Assembly (NCBI RefSeq): GCF_001476285.1
Contig: NZ_LDRU01000085.1
Location: 1 to 58,221 of the forward strand
Reading direction: 5' to 3'
Length of the DNA stretch: 58,221 nt
Source: Microbacterium testaceum
GTDB taxonomy: Bacteria > Actinomycetota > Actinomycetes > Actinomycetales > Microbacteriaceae
The position numbers and the translations under genes are program-made. The notes under the pieces were generated by a model. That model made no database searches and had not been told where the DNA came from. It saw only the letters and a list, made by a program, of their open reading frames with translations. Below, piece by piece: positions 9,200-17,809 of the stretch. Position 1 is the first letter of the stretch, and the number at the start of each line of letters is the position of its first letter.

Positions 9200-10415
9200 G
9201 GACGGTCCCATCCAGCAGGCGGTTCACCGGCAGGTAGGCCTTGGCGTACTCGAACGTGCCGGCAGCCTCCTCGTCGAGCTCGACGCCGAGACCGGGCTGG
9301 TCGCCCGGGTGCAGGAAGCCCTTGTCGAAGGTGAACGAGGTCTGGAAGACCTCCAGCGTCTGCTCGTTGTGCGGCATGTACTCCTGGATGCCGAAGTTGT
9401 GGATCGCGAGGTCGAGGTGCAGGGCCGCGGCCATACCGATGGGCGAGATGTCGGTGGGACCGTGGATGCCGGAGCGGATGCCGTAGATCGCGGCGAAGTC
9501 GAGGAGCTTCTTCATCGCGGTGATGCCGCCCGTGTGGGTGACGGCCGAGCGGACGTAGTCGATCAGGCGCTCGGTGATGAGCGTCTGGTAGTCGTACACG
9601 GTGTTGAAGACCTCGCCGATGGCGAGCGGCGTGGTGGAGTGCTGACGGATGAGGCGCAGCGCCGTCTGGTCCTCGCCGGGGGTGGCGTCCTCGAGCCAGA
9701 AGAGGTCGTAGGGCTCGATGTCCTTCGCGAAACGCGCGGCCTCGATCGGCGTCATGCGGTGATGGCCGTCGTGCAGGATCCGCAGGTCGGTCCCGAACTC
9801 CTCGCGGATCTGCGCGAACACCCCGGGCATGTGGTTGAGGTACTGGCGCGTGTCCCAGGTCTCCTCGGACGGCCGGTCGCCCGAGCGCTTGGCCGGCTCG
9901 TAGTCGTAGCGCACGCCCGGGCCGGTCGACGAAACGCCATAGATCTGTCCGAGGCCGGGGACGCCGGTCTGCACGCGAACGGCCGTGAACCCGAGTTCGC
10001 GATACCCGGTGATCGCGTTCGACAGGGCGGCGAAGTCGGTTCCCGAGGCGTGGGCGTAGACCCGCACGCCGTCGCGGCTGGCACCTCCGAGCAGCTGGTA
10101 CAGCGGCATCCCGGCTTTCTTCGCCTTGATGTCCCACAGCGCCATGTCGACCGCGGCGATCGCGGCCATCGTCACGGGTCCCCGCCGCCAGTAGGCGCCC
10201 CGGTAGAGGTACTGCCACGTGTCTTCGATGCGGTCCTCGTCACGGCCGATCAGCATCGAGGCGAGGTGGTCGGAGAGGTACGAGGCGACGGACAGCTCGC
10301 GGCCGTTGAGGGTGGCATCCCCCCATCCGACGACGCCGTCGCTGGTGGTGACCTTGAGGGTGACGAAGTTGCGGCCGGGGCTCGTGACGATGACGTCGAC
10401 GGAGGCGATGCTCAT
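9189..10415 (-). CDS. manD: D-mannonate dehydratase, enolase superfamily (ManD/RspA type)
   Basis: Mandelate-racemase-subgroup enolase superfamily protein of 408 residues. The metal and catalytic residues are visible: ILHDGHHR (about 213-220, Asp ligand and catalytic His), [12 protein letters not shown] (Glu ligand), AIGEVFN (Glu ligand) and HGPTDISP. The loop [19 protein letters not shown], with its Tyr, is characteristic of the ManD/RspA family rather than galactonate or gluconate dehydratases. It dehydrates D-mannonate to 2-keto-3-deoxygluconate, the substrate of the kinase two genes downstream. It is separated from the transporter gene upstream by two strong hairpins (10478-10556), so its expression may be set separately from that of the transporter. 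Some family members also use D-gluconate. Confidence 0.9.
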   Translation of the reverse strand: MSIASVDVIVTSPGRNFVTLKVTTSDGVVGWGDATLNGRELSVASYLSDHLASMLIGRDEDRIEDTWQYLYRGAYWRRGPVTMAAIAAVDMALWDIKAKKAGMPLYQLLGGASRDGVRVYAHASGTDFAALSNAITGYRELGFTAVRVQTGVPGLGQIYGVSSTGPGVRYDYEPAKRSGDRPSEETWDTRQYLNHMPGVFAQIREEFGTDLRILHDGHHRMTPIEAARFAKDIEPYDLFWLEDATPGEDQTALRLIRQHSTTPLAIGEVFNTVYDYQTLITERLIDYVRSAVTHTGGITAMKKLLDFAAIYGIRSGIHGPTDISPIGMAAALHLDLAIHNFGIQEYMPHNEQTLEVFQTSFTFDKGFLHPGDQPGLGVELDEEAAGTFEYAKAYLPVNRLLDGTVHDW

Positions 10416-10477
10416 GAGGGTCTTTCTGGTCGAGGGGACGCGCCGGTGGAGCCGGGCTCGTCGAAGGGGGGAGGATG

Positions 10478-10509
10478 CCGGGCGGACTCGCCGTCACGAG
10501 TCCGCCCGG
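10478..10509 (-). terminator. 13-bp perfect stem-loop between transporter and manD
   Basis: Inverted repeat CCGGGCGGACTCG / CGAGTCCGCCCGG around a six-base loop. It lies downstream of the transporter stop and upstream of manD on the minus strand. Without a U-run it could be a partial terminator, attenuator or mRNA-stabilising stem inside the operon. Confidence 0.6.
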
Positions 10510-10534
10510 GGCCGCAACGTGGGCGGCCGGGTGC

Positions 10535-10556
10535 GGGGCCGCGCGATGGCGGCCCC
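10535..10556 (-). terminator. second stem-loop just after the transporter stop
   Basis: Perfect eight-base stem GGGGCCGC / GCGGCCCC with a six-base loop, beginning six bases after the transporter stop codon. Together with the neighbouring 13-bp stem it makes a double hairpin in the middle of the sugar-acid operon. Confidence 0.5.
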
Positions 10557-10561
10557 GCGGT

Positions 10562-11962
10562 TCACATCGCGGCGCGCGGGTCGGTCAGGTCGCGACCGGT
10601 CCACTCGGGGGCGACGATCGCGGCGACCAGCGCCGAGGCGGTGAACACGCCCATGAGCACCATGATCGGGACGATGCTGCCGGTGGCGGCGGCCACCCAC
10701 GCGGCGGCGACGACCGGGCCGACACCGGTGGCGATGATCGCCGCGATCTCGCGGACGACCGCGGTGAGGGTGTAACGGTTGCGGGCACCGAAGATCTCGG
10801 GGATCGAGATGTTCTCCATGGATGCCAGACCCAGCACCGAGATGTTGTGGATCAGCGCGTAGCCGACGAAGATCCAGCCCACCTCGCGGGAGTTGATCAG
10901 CAGCAGCGTCGGCACGATGAGCAGCAGAGACAGCGCCGACATGACGATGTACATGCGACGGCGGCCGAACTTGTCGCCGAGGAAGCCGACGACAGGGATC
11001 GTGACGAAGCCGATCAGCGACGAGACGATGACGATCTCGGGTCCGACCTCCTTGGAGATGGCGAGCGTGATCGTGATGAACGAGATGAGGTAGGTCTGCA
11101 CGATGCCGGAGTTGCCCGCCTGGCCGAAGCGCAGGAAGAACGACACGAGCACGGCCTTGAGCGGCTTCTTCTGCAGCGACTCGAGCGTGCGGATGTCGTT
11201 GGTCTCGGTGGCGACCTTGTGCAGCTCGGCGCGCGAGAGCGCCTTGCCGTCGACGACATCGGTGCGCTCCTCGAAGACCGGGCTCTCCTTGAGGTTGAAG
11301 CGCACCCAGAGCGCGAAGAGCATGATGACGGCGCTGCCGATGAAGGGGATCCGCCAACCCCACGCGATGACGTCGCTCTCCATCATCACGGCGAGCAGGA
11401 TTGCCCAGATGCCGGAGGCGAAGAGCGTTCCGCAGTTCGTGCCGAGGGCGACCAGCGAGGCGACGATGCCGCGGCGGTTGTCGGGGGCGTACTCGGCGAG
11501 CATGACGCCCGCACCCGAGATCTCGGCGCCCGCGCCGAAGCCCTGGGCCAGGCGCAGGATCACGAGGAGGATCGGGGCCAGGATGCCGACCTGCTCGTAT
11601 GTGGGCAGCACGCCGATCAGCGTGGTCGCCGCCCCCATGAGCAGGATCGTGTAGAACAGCACCTGCTTGCGGCCGATCTTGTCGCCGATGCGGGCGAAGA
11701 CGAACGCGCCGACCGGACGGGCCACGTACCCCACGCCGTAGGTCGCCATCGCGAGCACGACCGCCATCGCGGCGTCGCCCCCGGCGAAGAAGATCTGGCT
11801 GAAGACGAGGGCGGCGGCCAGCGAGTACAGCTGGAAGTCCATGAACTCCAGTGCGGTGCCGAGCCAACCCGAGACGGCGGCGCGGGCGAGGTCGCCGACC
11901 GACCGCTTGGCGACGGGCGGAGGCGTCGAGGCGTCGACGCCGGGGGCGGAAGAACTGCTCAT
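10562..11962 (-). CDS. MFS transporter, metabolite:H+ symporter (MHS) type
   Basis: Twelve-helix major facilitator of 466 residues. The segment GWLGTALEFMDFQLYSLAAA opens the first helix in the manner of MHS-family (ProP/ShiA/KgtP-like) carriers; the loop 2-3 signature ARIGDKIGRKQVLFYTI is present, as is LRLAQGFGAGAEISGAGVML in helix 5. The family moves carboxylates and other small metabolites with protons. In this operon the expected cargo is a hexonate or hexuronate (L-gulonate, L-idonate, fructuronate or mannonate). AAGGAGT precedes the ATG at good spacing. The substrate is inferred from context. Confidence 0.88.
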   Translation of the reverse strand: MSSSSAPGVDASTPPPVAKRSVGDLARAAVSGWLGTALEFMDFQLYSLAAALVFSQIFFAGGDAAMAVVLAMATYGVGYVARPVGAFVFARIGDKIGRKQVLFYTILLMGAATTLIGVLPTYEQVGILAPILLVILRLAQGFGAGAEISGAGVMLAEYAPDNRRGIVASLVALGTNCGTLFASGIWAILLAVMMESDVIAWGWRIPFIGSAVIMLFALWVRFNLKESPVFEERTDVVDGKALSRAELHKVATETNDIRTLESLQKKPLKAVLVSFFLRFGQAGNSGIVQTYLISFITITLAISKEVGPEIVIVSSLIGFVTIPVVGFLGDKFGRRRMYIVMSALSLLLIVPTLLLINSREVGWIFVGYALIHNISVLGLASMENISIPEIFGARNRYTLTAVVREIAAIIATGVGPVVAAAWVAAATGSIVPIMVLMGVFTASALVAAIVAPEWTGRDLTDPRAAM

Positions 11963-12010
11963 CGGATTACTCCTTCGTAGTGATGACGGGTGGTGCAGTC
12001 GAGTGGCGGG

Positions 12011-13015
12011 TCAGAGCGAGAGAAGGACCTTGGCGGATGCCGACGAGTCGCGCGCCGTGGCGAACGCGGCGACCGCATCGGCGGCGGGGATGACGTGGGA
12101 GACCACCGCGTCGAGGGCGTCGGCCGAGGCGAGCAGGGCGATCGCGTCGTCGATCTCGGTCGAGAAGCGGAACGCGCCGCGTACGGTGAGCTCCTTGGCG
12201 AGCATCGGGGCGAGGTTCACGCCGATCTCGGAATCGGGGAGCATGCCGACCTGCACGACGGTGCCGGCTCGACGGGCGGCGCGGACGGCCTGCGTCAGCG
12301 CGACGCCCACGCCCGAGCACTCGAACACGACGTCGAAGGACTCGGGGTCGATCGCGTCGGTGCCGACGAGGAACGTCTCGGTCGCGCCGAGCGATCGCGC
12401 CCGGTCGAGGGGCTCGGGGCGCACGTCGCTGGCGCCCACGACCGCGGCACCCGCGTTCACCGCCGCGGCGATGACGAGCAGACCGATGGGCCCTGCGCCG
12501 ATGACGAGGGCGCGCTTTCCCGTCAGGTCGCCCGCGAGGCTCGCCGCGTGGATCGCGACGGCCAGGGGCTCGGCGAGCGCGGCACGCTCCAGGGAGAGCC
12601 CCTCGGGGAGGACGCGGATCATGTGCTCCTCGACGACGAGCATCTCGGCGGCACCGCCCTGACGGTGGGGGAAGCCCGCCGCGCTGCCGAGGTAGTCGCC
12701 GCCCGCGCGGAGGTGCGGGCGGTCCTCCAACCCCGGAACGGACGGACCGAAGCGCGCGGGGTGCACCGTGACGGGCGTCCCCGGCGCGAGGCGGCCGGAG
12801 GGGTCGAGGTCGACCTCGGCCGACAGTTCGTGACCGGGGACGAGCGGCTCGCGCACCGCGTACTCGCCGTTCTTGCCGTGGAAGTAGTAGTGCAGGTCCG
12901 ATCCGCAGATGCCGACATAGCGCACGCGCAGGCGCACTTCGCCGTCACCCGGCTCGGGGGTGGGACGGTCTTCCCAGCGGATGTCTTCCGCGCCGTGGAT
13001 CGCGAGAAGCTTCAT
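12011..13015 (-). CDS. L-idonate/L-gulonate 5-dehydrogenase-like MDR dehydrogenase
   Basis: Medium-chain dehydrogenase of 334 residues. Catalytic zinc residues are present (Cys in GICGSDLHYY, His-Glu in VPGHELSAE) and the NAD fold GAGPIGLL is intact. It resembles IdnD/RspB, with the YYFHGKNGEYAVREPLVPGH stretch. The structural-zinc lobe that normally carries four cysteines is replaced by a cysteine-free segment (HPARFGPSVPGLEDRPHLRA). In the operon it would oxidise L-gulonate to D-fructuronate, feeding the reductase encoded upstream, or L-idonate at C5. AAGGAG precedes the start; the frame extends ten codons further upstream without better support. Confidence 0.8.
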   Translation of the reverse strand: MKLLAIHGAEDIRWEDRPTPEPGDGEVRLRVRYVGICGSDLHYYFHGKNGEYAVREPLVPGHELSAEVDLDPSGRLAPGTPVTVHPARFGPSVPGLEDRPHLRAGGDYLGSAAGFPHRQGGAAEMLVVEEHMIRVLPEGLSLERAALAEPLAVAIHAASLAGDLTGKRALVIGAGPIGLLVIAAAVNAGAAVVGASDVRPEPLDRARSLGATETFLVGTDAIDPESFDVVFECSGVGVALTQAVRAARRAGTVVQVGMLPDSEIGVNLAPMLAKELTVRGAFRFSTEIDDAIALLASADALDAVVSHVIPAADAVAAFATARDSSASAKVLLSL

Positions 13016-13057
13016 CGCGTCTCCTTCGTGTCTCGCGCCCCGCAAGGCGCCCGGTGG

Positions 13058-14581
13058 TCAGAGGGTGGGGCGCGCCAGGCTGCCCGCCGCGGCGAGGCTG
13101 TCGGCGATGGCGCTCTCGACGCCACGCTGAACGATCGTGTCGACGAGGTCACCGACCCGATCGACGAAAGCGGTGCGGTGGGCGACGTCGTCGCCGAACA
13201 GCCGCAGATCGACGATGGCGCGGTGCGCGACGTCACGTCCGCCGCGCGTGGGCACCGCGGTGAGGCGCTCGCGGGCGGGGTCGGTCATCGCCGCGGCGTG
13301 CGGGCCCGGATCGAACCCGGCCGGAGGGGCGATGCAGGCGAGATAGGCCGCGACGGTCAGCGCGATGAGGTGCGGGAACTCGCCGCGGTCGAAGGCGTGG
13401 GCGAGCGGGCCCGGGATGCGCTGGGCGAGCTTGACCGATCCGTCCGAACCGACCTGGCTCGTCCGGTGTCCGAGGGCGCTGTTGCCCCACCGCGCGAACA
13501 GTTCGCGCTCGTACTGCTCGATGTCGACACCGGCCGGGGCCGAGACCGAGGGCTCGTACTCCCCGCGCAGCACGGCTGCGGCCGCGGCTTCGACATCAGC
13601 CAAGGCGATGGCATCCGGGATCGTCGGAACGCCCCGCAGCGCGCCGAGGTAGGCGATGAGCGAGTGGGTGCCGTTGAGCAGGCGCACCTTGAGCTGCTCG
13701 TACGCACCGACCTCATCGGTGAACACCGCTCCGCCTGCCTCCCACGCCGGGCGCCCCGCCGCGAAGCGGTCTTCGATCGCCCACATCGTGAACGGCTCGG
13801 CCGGGACGGGTGCGTCGTCCCGCAGGCCCAGCAGCGCAGCGACACGGTCGGTGAACTCGCCGGTGGTCGAGGGGACGATGCGGTCCACCATGCTCGAGGG
13901 GAAGGTCACGGCGCTGTCGAGGTAGGCCAGGACGTCGGCGCCCTCGGCATCCGGAAGCTCCTGCAGGAACTCGCGGACGAGCTTCTCGGTGTGCGAACCG
14001 TTGGACAGCAGGTTGTCGCAGCTGAGGATCGAGAGCGGCGCGCCACCGGCCGCGGCGCGCGCCTGGAGCCCGCGGGCGAGCTGACCGATGGTCGAACTCG
14101 GCGCTCCCCCGCGCAGGTCGGCGCGCACCCGCGGATCGGTGACGTCGAGGCGCTGCGTCGACGGCGAGAAGCTGTATCCGTTCTCGGTCACCGTGAGCGT
14201 CACGACGCGGAGGGACGGGTCGGCGAGGTCGGCGACCACTCGGGCCGGATCGTCGGCGGCGACGTACGAGTCGGTGTGGGCGCCCGGGATGCTGAGCGTC
14301 GTTCCCTCGGGCGAGATCGTGGCGACCGAGTAGAGGTGATCCTGGGCGTGCAGGGCGTCGACGACCCGGCGGGAGCGCGAGGCGACGCCGATGATGCCCC
14401 AGTCGCCGCCTTCGGCGCGAAGGGCGGCGGCGGTGTAGACCGCCTGGTGCGCGCGGTGGAAACTTCCGAGACCGAGGTGGAGGATGCCGGCGGCTCCCGG
14501 TGCCGCGGGAACGGCCACGGACGCCTGCGCTCCGCGTCGAAGGCTCGCGGTCGGTCCGGAGGGATCGTCGATGATCGGCAT
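13058..14581 (-). CDS. uxuB: mannitol dehydrogenase family protein, probable D-fructuronate reductase
   Basis: Polyol-specific long-chain dehydrogenase of 507 residues. It has the N-terminal dinucleotide motif ILHLGLGSFHRAHQAVY, the TVTENGYSF and SCDNLLSNG segments, and the catalytic signature KVRLLNGTHS (Lys, Asn, His). The family includes UxuB (D-mannonate oxidoreductase), mannitol and arabinitol dehydrogenases. With manD and the KDG genes downstream, UxuB (fructuronate + NADH -> mannonate) fits best. It is the promoter-proximal gene of the operon. The ATG has no Shine-Dalgarno sequence; a TTGACA box 30 bases upstream predicts transcription starting at or near the A of the ATG. Confidence 0.85.
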   Translation of the reverse strand: MPIIDDPSGPTASLRRGAQASVAVPAAPGAAGILHLGLGSFHRAHQAVYTAAALRAEGGDWGIIGVASRSRRVVDALHAQDHLYSVATISPEGTTLSIPGAHTDSYVAADDPARVVADLADPSLRVVTLTVTENGYSFSPSTQRLDVTDPRVRADLRGGAPSSTIGQLARGLQARAAAGGAPLSILSCDNLLSNGSHTEKLVREFLQELPDAEGADVLAYLDSAVTFPSSMVDRIVPSTTGEFTDRVAALLGLRDDAPVPAEPFTMWAIEDRFAAGRPAWEAGGAVFTDEVGAYEQLKVRLLNGTHSLIAYLGALRGVPTIPDAIALADVEAAAAAVLRGEYEPSVSAPAGVDIEQYERELFARWGNSALGHRTSQVGSDGSVKLAQRIPGPLAHAFDRGEFPHLIALTVAAYLACIAPPAGFDPGPHAAAMTDPARERLTAVPTRGGRDVAHRAIVDLRLFGDDVAHRTAFVDRVGDLVDTIVQRGVESAIADSLAAAGSLARPTL

Positions 14582-14587
14582 ACAAGG

Positions 14588-14616
14588 AGTGTGCAGTGTT
14601 TGTACAAACTTGTCAA
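14588..14616 (-). promoter_or_regulatory. promoter and LacI operator of the sugar-acid operon
   Basis: On the minus strand a perfect TTGACA (14616-14611) is followed after 17 bases by CACACT (14593-14588), a poor -10, then about seven bases to the uxuB ATG. The spacer holds the perfect palindrome GTTTGTACAAAC (14598-14609). A repressor bound there would sit between -35 and -10. The divergent LacI gene starts 60 bases away, so one site could control both directions. Confidence 0.6.
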
Positions 14617-14669
14617 CTGTTTACACAGCGTGATGCACGATGATGGGACGACAGCTCGAAGGAGAAGGA

Positions 14670-15632
14670 ATGGCGGCAACCCTCACCGACGTCGCCCGGC
14701 ACGCCGGGGTCTCCATCGCCACGGCTTCCCGCGCCTTCGGCGAGCCCGATCGACTCGCCGCCGCCACGCTCGAACGCGTGCGTCTCGCCGCCGCCGAGCT
14801 CGGCTACACCACCTCGCAGGTCGCGACGGGAGCGCGGACGATCGCGGTCGTCGTTCCGGATGCCGCGAACCCGGTCTACGCGACCCTCCTCAAGGCCATC
14901 CAGGGGCAGGCGTGGCACGGCCGCCACCGCATCGTGCTCTATGACGCCGACGAAGACCTGCGCCGCGAGCGCGAGTCGATCGAACTTGCGGGCAAGGCCG
15001 ACGGCCTGCTGCTCTGCTCCCCGCGCTTGCCCGAGGCGGACGTGCTCGCGCTCATCGGCGATACCCCGCACGTCGTCATCAACCGCCTCATCCCCGGGGT
15101 CGCGTGCGTCATCATGGACGCCGACCGGGGTCCGAGCCAGGCCGTCGAGCACCTCGCCGCCCTCGGTCACACGCACATCGCGTACGCCTCCGGCCCGCAC
15201 GGCTCGTGGGCCGACGACCAGCGCGCGCACACCGTCGGTCGCGCGTGCGAACGGCACGGCATCCGCCTGACGCGCCTCAGCAATCACGCGGCGTCGATCC
15301 AGGGCGGGCGGGCGAGCGCGGCGGCGGCCGTCGCGAGCGGCGCGACCGCCGTGATCGCGTACAACGACCTCGTGGCCCTGGGCCTCGAGGCGGGGATGAG
15401 CGAGCTCGGCCGCGTCTGCCCCGACGACGTGAGCATCGTGGGCATCGACGACATCGAGCTCGCCGGCGCGGTCACCCCGAGCTTGACCACCGTGCGCATG
15501 CCGATCGCGCGCTCCGGAGCCCTCGCCGTCGAGCTCCTGCTGCAGTCGATGGCCGGCACGACCCCGGACGAGGCAGCGGTCCTGCCGTCGGAACTGATCG
15601 TGCGCGGCTCGACGGCACCCCCGCGCGGCTAG
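14670..15632 (+). CDS. LacI-family transcriptional regulator of the sugar-acid operon
   Basis: Regulator of 320 residues with the LacI helix-turn-helix at the N-terminus (TLTDVARHAGVSIATASRAF, 4-23) and hinge region, then a periplasmic-binding-protein-like effector domain ending ELIVRGSTAPP. The start at MAATLTDV is chosen because GGAG lies five bases upstream; ten extra in-frame codons precede it. It is divergent from the uxuB-kdgK operon across an 88-bp region with the GTTTGTACAAAC palindrome, so it most likely represses that operon until a pathway intermediate such as a hexonate or KDG binds. Effector identity is not shown. Confidence 0.92.
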   Translation: MAATLTDVARHAGVSIATASRAFGEPDRLAAATLERVRLAAAELGYTTSQVATGARTIAVVVPDAANPVYATLLKAIQGQAWHGRHRIVLYDADEDLRRERESIELAGKADGLLLCSPRLPEADVLALIGDTPHVVINRLIPGVACVIMDADRGPSQAVEHLAALGHTHIAYASGPHGSWADDQRAHTVGRACERHGIRLTRLSNHAASIQGGRASAAAAVASGATAVIAYNDLVALGLEAGMSELGRVCPDDVSIVGIDDIELAGAVTPSLTTVRMPIARSGALAVELLLQSMAGTTPDEAAVLPSELIVRGSTAPPRG

Positions 15633-15716
15633 CGGCGGGAGTTTCGTCCGACCGGAGCGACACGAGCCCGGGCGCCGTGGGCCACGGGCTGCGGGCCGCG
15701 GGCAGTGGGCCGTGGG

Positions 15717-15796
15717 CCGTCACGCGGACTCCACACCCGACACGCCGACCCCGGATGCCGCCACCCCGGCGTTTCACCACGAACTCCGCACGACGG
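15717..15796 (+). repeat. 80-bp inverted-end element, diverged copy
   Basis: Copy 4 of the 80-bp family. The left arm is CCGTCACGCGGACTCC; the right arm GAACTCCGCACGACGG is nearly its reverse complement. Interior similarity to the other copies is clear at GACACGCCG and ACCCCGGCG. It lies in the 217-bp gap between two convergent genes, and is preceded by GGGCCGCGGGCAGTGGGCC-type degenerate units. Confidence 0.6.
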
Positions 15797-15849
15797 TACC
15801 GCGAGTCCACCGCCGCGGCGGGCGGGCGACGAGGCGCGCGCGGCGCGGA

Positions 15850-17136
15850 TCAGCCGCGGGCGGCGACCATCGCCTCCACGTCGTCGACGAGACCCGCCGC
15901 GCCCGGAGCGGCCTCGATCGCGTCGCCGATCGCTCGCGCGCGGGCCGCGTATCGCGGGTCGCCGAGGATCCGTTGGACGGCCGAGCGGATGGCATCCGGA
16001 GTCGGGCGACCCGTGCGCAGGTTCACGCCCACTCCGGCGTGCTGAACACGGGCCGAGGTCTCGACCTTGTCTTCGGAGTCGCCGGCGATGACGATCGGCA
16101 CGCCGTGGCGCATCGCGTGGTGGAGCCCGCCGTACCCGCCGTTGGTCACGAGCACGCTCGTGCGGGCGAGCAGTTCGTCGTACGGCAGGTAGCTCGCTGC
16201 GAAGGCGTTCGCCGGCAGAGGCGGGAGCGTCTCGACGGCGCGCCCGCCCGTTGTCACGGCGACCTGGACGGGCAGATCCGCCAGGGCAGTGAAGGTGGGC
16301 TCGATCACCTCGCGGTAGTCGGTGTTGGCGACGGTGCCCTGCGTGACGTGCACGAGTGGGAGGGCCGGGTCGAGCTCGTCGAACCATGCCGGTGCCGGCG
16401 TCGGTCGGGCGGCCGCCGTCGCCATGGGGCCGTAGAAGCGCAGGTTGTCGGGGGCGTCCGTGCGGGGGTACTCGAACTCTTCGACCGTGAACTGCGCGAG
16501 CAGGTCGCTGCGCGAGAGCACGTCCATGAAGAACGCGCCGTTCAGGGGTGGCGCCCCGACACCGGCGAGGAAGAGGTCCAGCGACCGATGGACCGGCCGC
16601 AGCACGGCCTTCGCCGTCACGCCGAGGACCCGATTGCGCAGACGGTTCAGCACCGGCTGACGCAGGGGCGTGATGCCGAGACCGTAAGGCGGGGTATCGC
16701 GACTCGAGAATCCCGCGGCGGTGATTCCGCACATGACGGTGAGGGGACGCTCGGAGCGCGGTCGCCCGAAGAGGGTCTGCACCCCCAGGAAGAGCATGTC
16801 GTGCAGCACGACATCGACCGGTTCTTCCGCGAGGACGTGCTCCAGGGTGGCCGCCGCGGGGCCGGCGGGATCGAGGAACGCCCGCTCGACACCGCGGTTG
16901 ATCGTCGCGAGTCCCCGCTCGCGCACGTCGTCGCCCGTTCCGATGTCGTCGAGCGTGTCGGCCTCGGGCGGAAGGGGGAGGAATCGGATGCCGGCCGCCT
17001 CGACCATCGATCGGTATCGGGCACCGGTGAGCAGGCGTACGTCCCACCCGCGACGCTGCAGTTCAGTGGCGACGACGAGGAGCGGGCCGACGTGACCGAC
17101 GGCGGGCATGCTGCAGATGAGGGCGGAGGGGGTCAT
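15850..17136 (-). CDS. GT1 (UGT/macrolide-type) glycosyltransferase
   Basis: GT-B fold glycosyltransferase of 428 residues. The N-terminus SALICSMPAVGHVGPLLVVA is the acceptor-side opening of the family, and the C-terminal donor-site pattern NGGYGGLHHAMRHGVPIV (about 335-352), followed by the acidic GDSEDKVETSARV stretch, matches bacterial GT1 enzymes that glycosylate small hydrophobic acceptors such as macrolides, flavonoids or other drugs. It lies downstream of a TetR regulator and a membrane protein on the same strand, so a detoxification or resistance role is plausible. Acceptor and sugar donor cannot be told from the sequence. Confidence 0.88.
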   Translation of the reverse strand: MTPSALICSMPAVGHVGPLLVVATELQRRGWDVRLLTGARYRSMVEAAGIRFLPLPPEADTLDDIGTGDDVRERGLATINRGVERAFLDPAGPAAATLEHVLAEEPVDVVLHDMLFLGVQTLFGRPRSERPLTVMCGITAAGFSSRDTPPYGLGITPLRQPVLNRLRNRVLGVTAKAVLRPVHRSLDLFLAGVGAPPLNGAFFMDVLSRSDLLAQFTVEEFEYPRTDAPDNLRFYGPMATAAARPTPAPAWFDELDPALPLVHVTQGTVANTDYREVIEPTFTALADLPVQVAVTTGGRAVETLPPLPANAFAASYLPYDELLARTSVLVTNGGYGGLHHAMRHGVPIVIAGDSEDKVETSARVQHAGVGVNLRTGRPTPDAIRSAVQRILGDPRYAARARAIGDAIEAAPGAAGLVDDVEAMVAARG

Positions 17137-17169
17137 TTCCCGTTCTTTCCGGACGTCCCCGCCGCGCGT

Positions 17170-17808
17170 TCACGCGAGATTGTCGGCGAGGTGGATGAGT
17201 TGCGCTGTGAGCCACGACCGATACGTGGCGAGGTCCCATCCGCGGGCGACGATGAAGTGCGTCCAGGGATCGGGTCCCGTGATGAGGCCGAGCACGTCGG
17301 CGGCGATGGCGACCTGGTCGACGCGGATACGTTCGCGCTGCAGGAACCACCCGGCCCCGATCGTCATGTCGCGGTGACGCCGCATCTCCAGCTCGAGGTA
17401 GGCGGAACGCACCTCCGCGTCACTGTCGGCCGCAGCGAGCATGGCCCGGACGATCGCCGCCGATCGCTGATTCGCCTCGATGAGGAAGTCGACGTACCGA
17501 CCGATCGCCGTATCGGTATCGGGCTCACTCATGATCTCGACGAGCGCGGGACGCTCGGTGAGCGAGTGCCGCCCCTCGTCACCCGCGAAGGTCCGCTCGA
17601 AGGCGGCGATCAGCAGAGCATGCTTGGGGCCGTTCAGGTGCACCGTCGGGATCGACACCCCCGCCTCGGCGGCGATCGCCTTGATGGTGGTGGCGACGTA
17701 GCCGTCACGGACGAAGAGCCGGCCCGCCGTGTCGACGATGTTCGCGCGCGTGGCGGCGGCCTCTGCCTGCCGTTTGGGGGACTGATAGCTGCGGGGCACG
17801 TCCCACAC
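17170..17808 (-). CDS. TetR-family transcriptional regulator
   Basis: Regulator of 212 residues. The N-terminal helix-turn-helix reads RANIVDTAGRLFVRDGYVAT and IKAIAAEAGVSIPTVHLNGP, the usual TetR layout, followed by an all-helical ligand domain. It starts two bases after the stop of the membrane-protein gene and its stop is about 33 bases before the glycosyltransferase, so the three appear co-transcribed. A local autoregulatory role is likely. The first codon is GTG; a second GTG three codons later is also possible. Confidence 0.9.
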   Translation of the reverse strand: MWDVPRSYQSPKRQAEAAATRANIVDTAGRLFVRDGYVATTIKAIAAEAGVSIPTVHLNGPKHALLIAAFERTFAGDEGRHSLTERPALVEIMSEPDTDTAIGRYVDFLIEANQRSAAIVRAMLAAADSDAEVRSAYLELEMRRHRDMTIGAGWFLQRERIRVDQVAIAADVLGLITGPDPWTHFIVARGWDLATYRSWLTAQLIHLADNLA

Positions 17809-17809
17809 G

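Noticed and set aside
11990..14944. 984-codon plus-strand open frame across the dehydrogenase genes
   Set aside because: Spans three unrelated genes on the other strand without any domain; a high-GC artefact.
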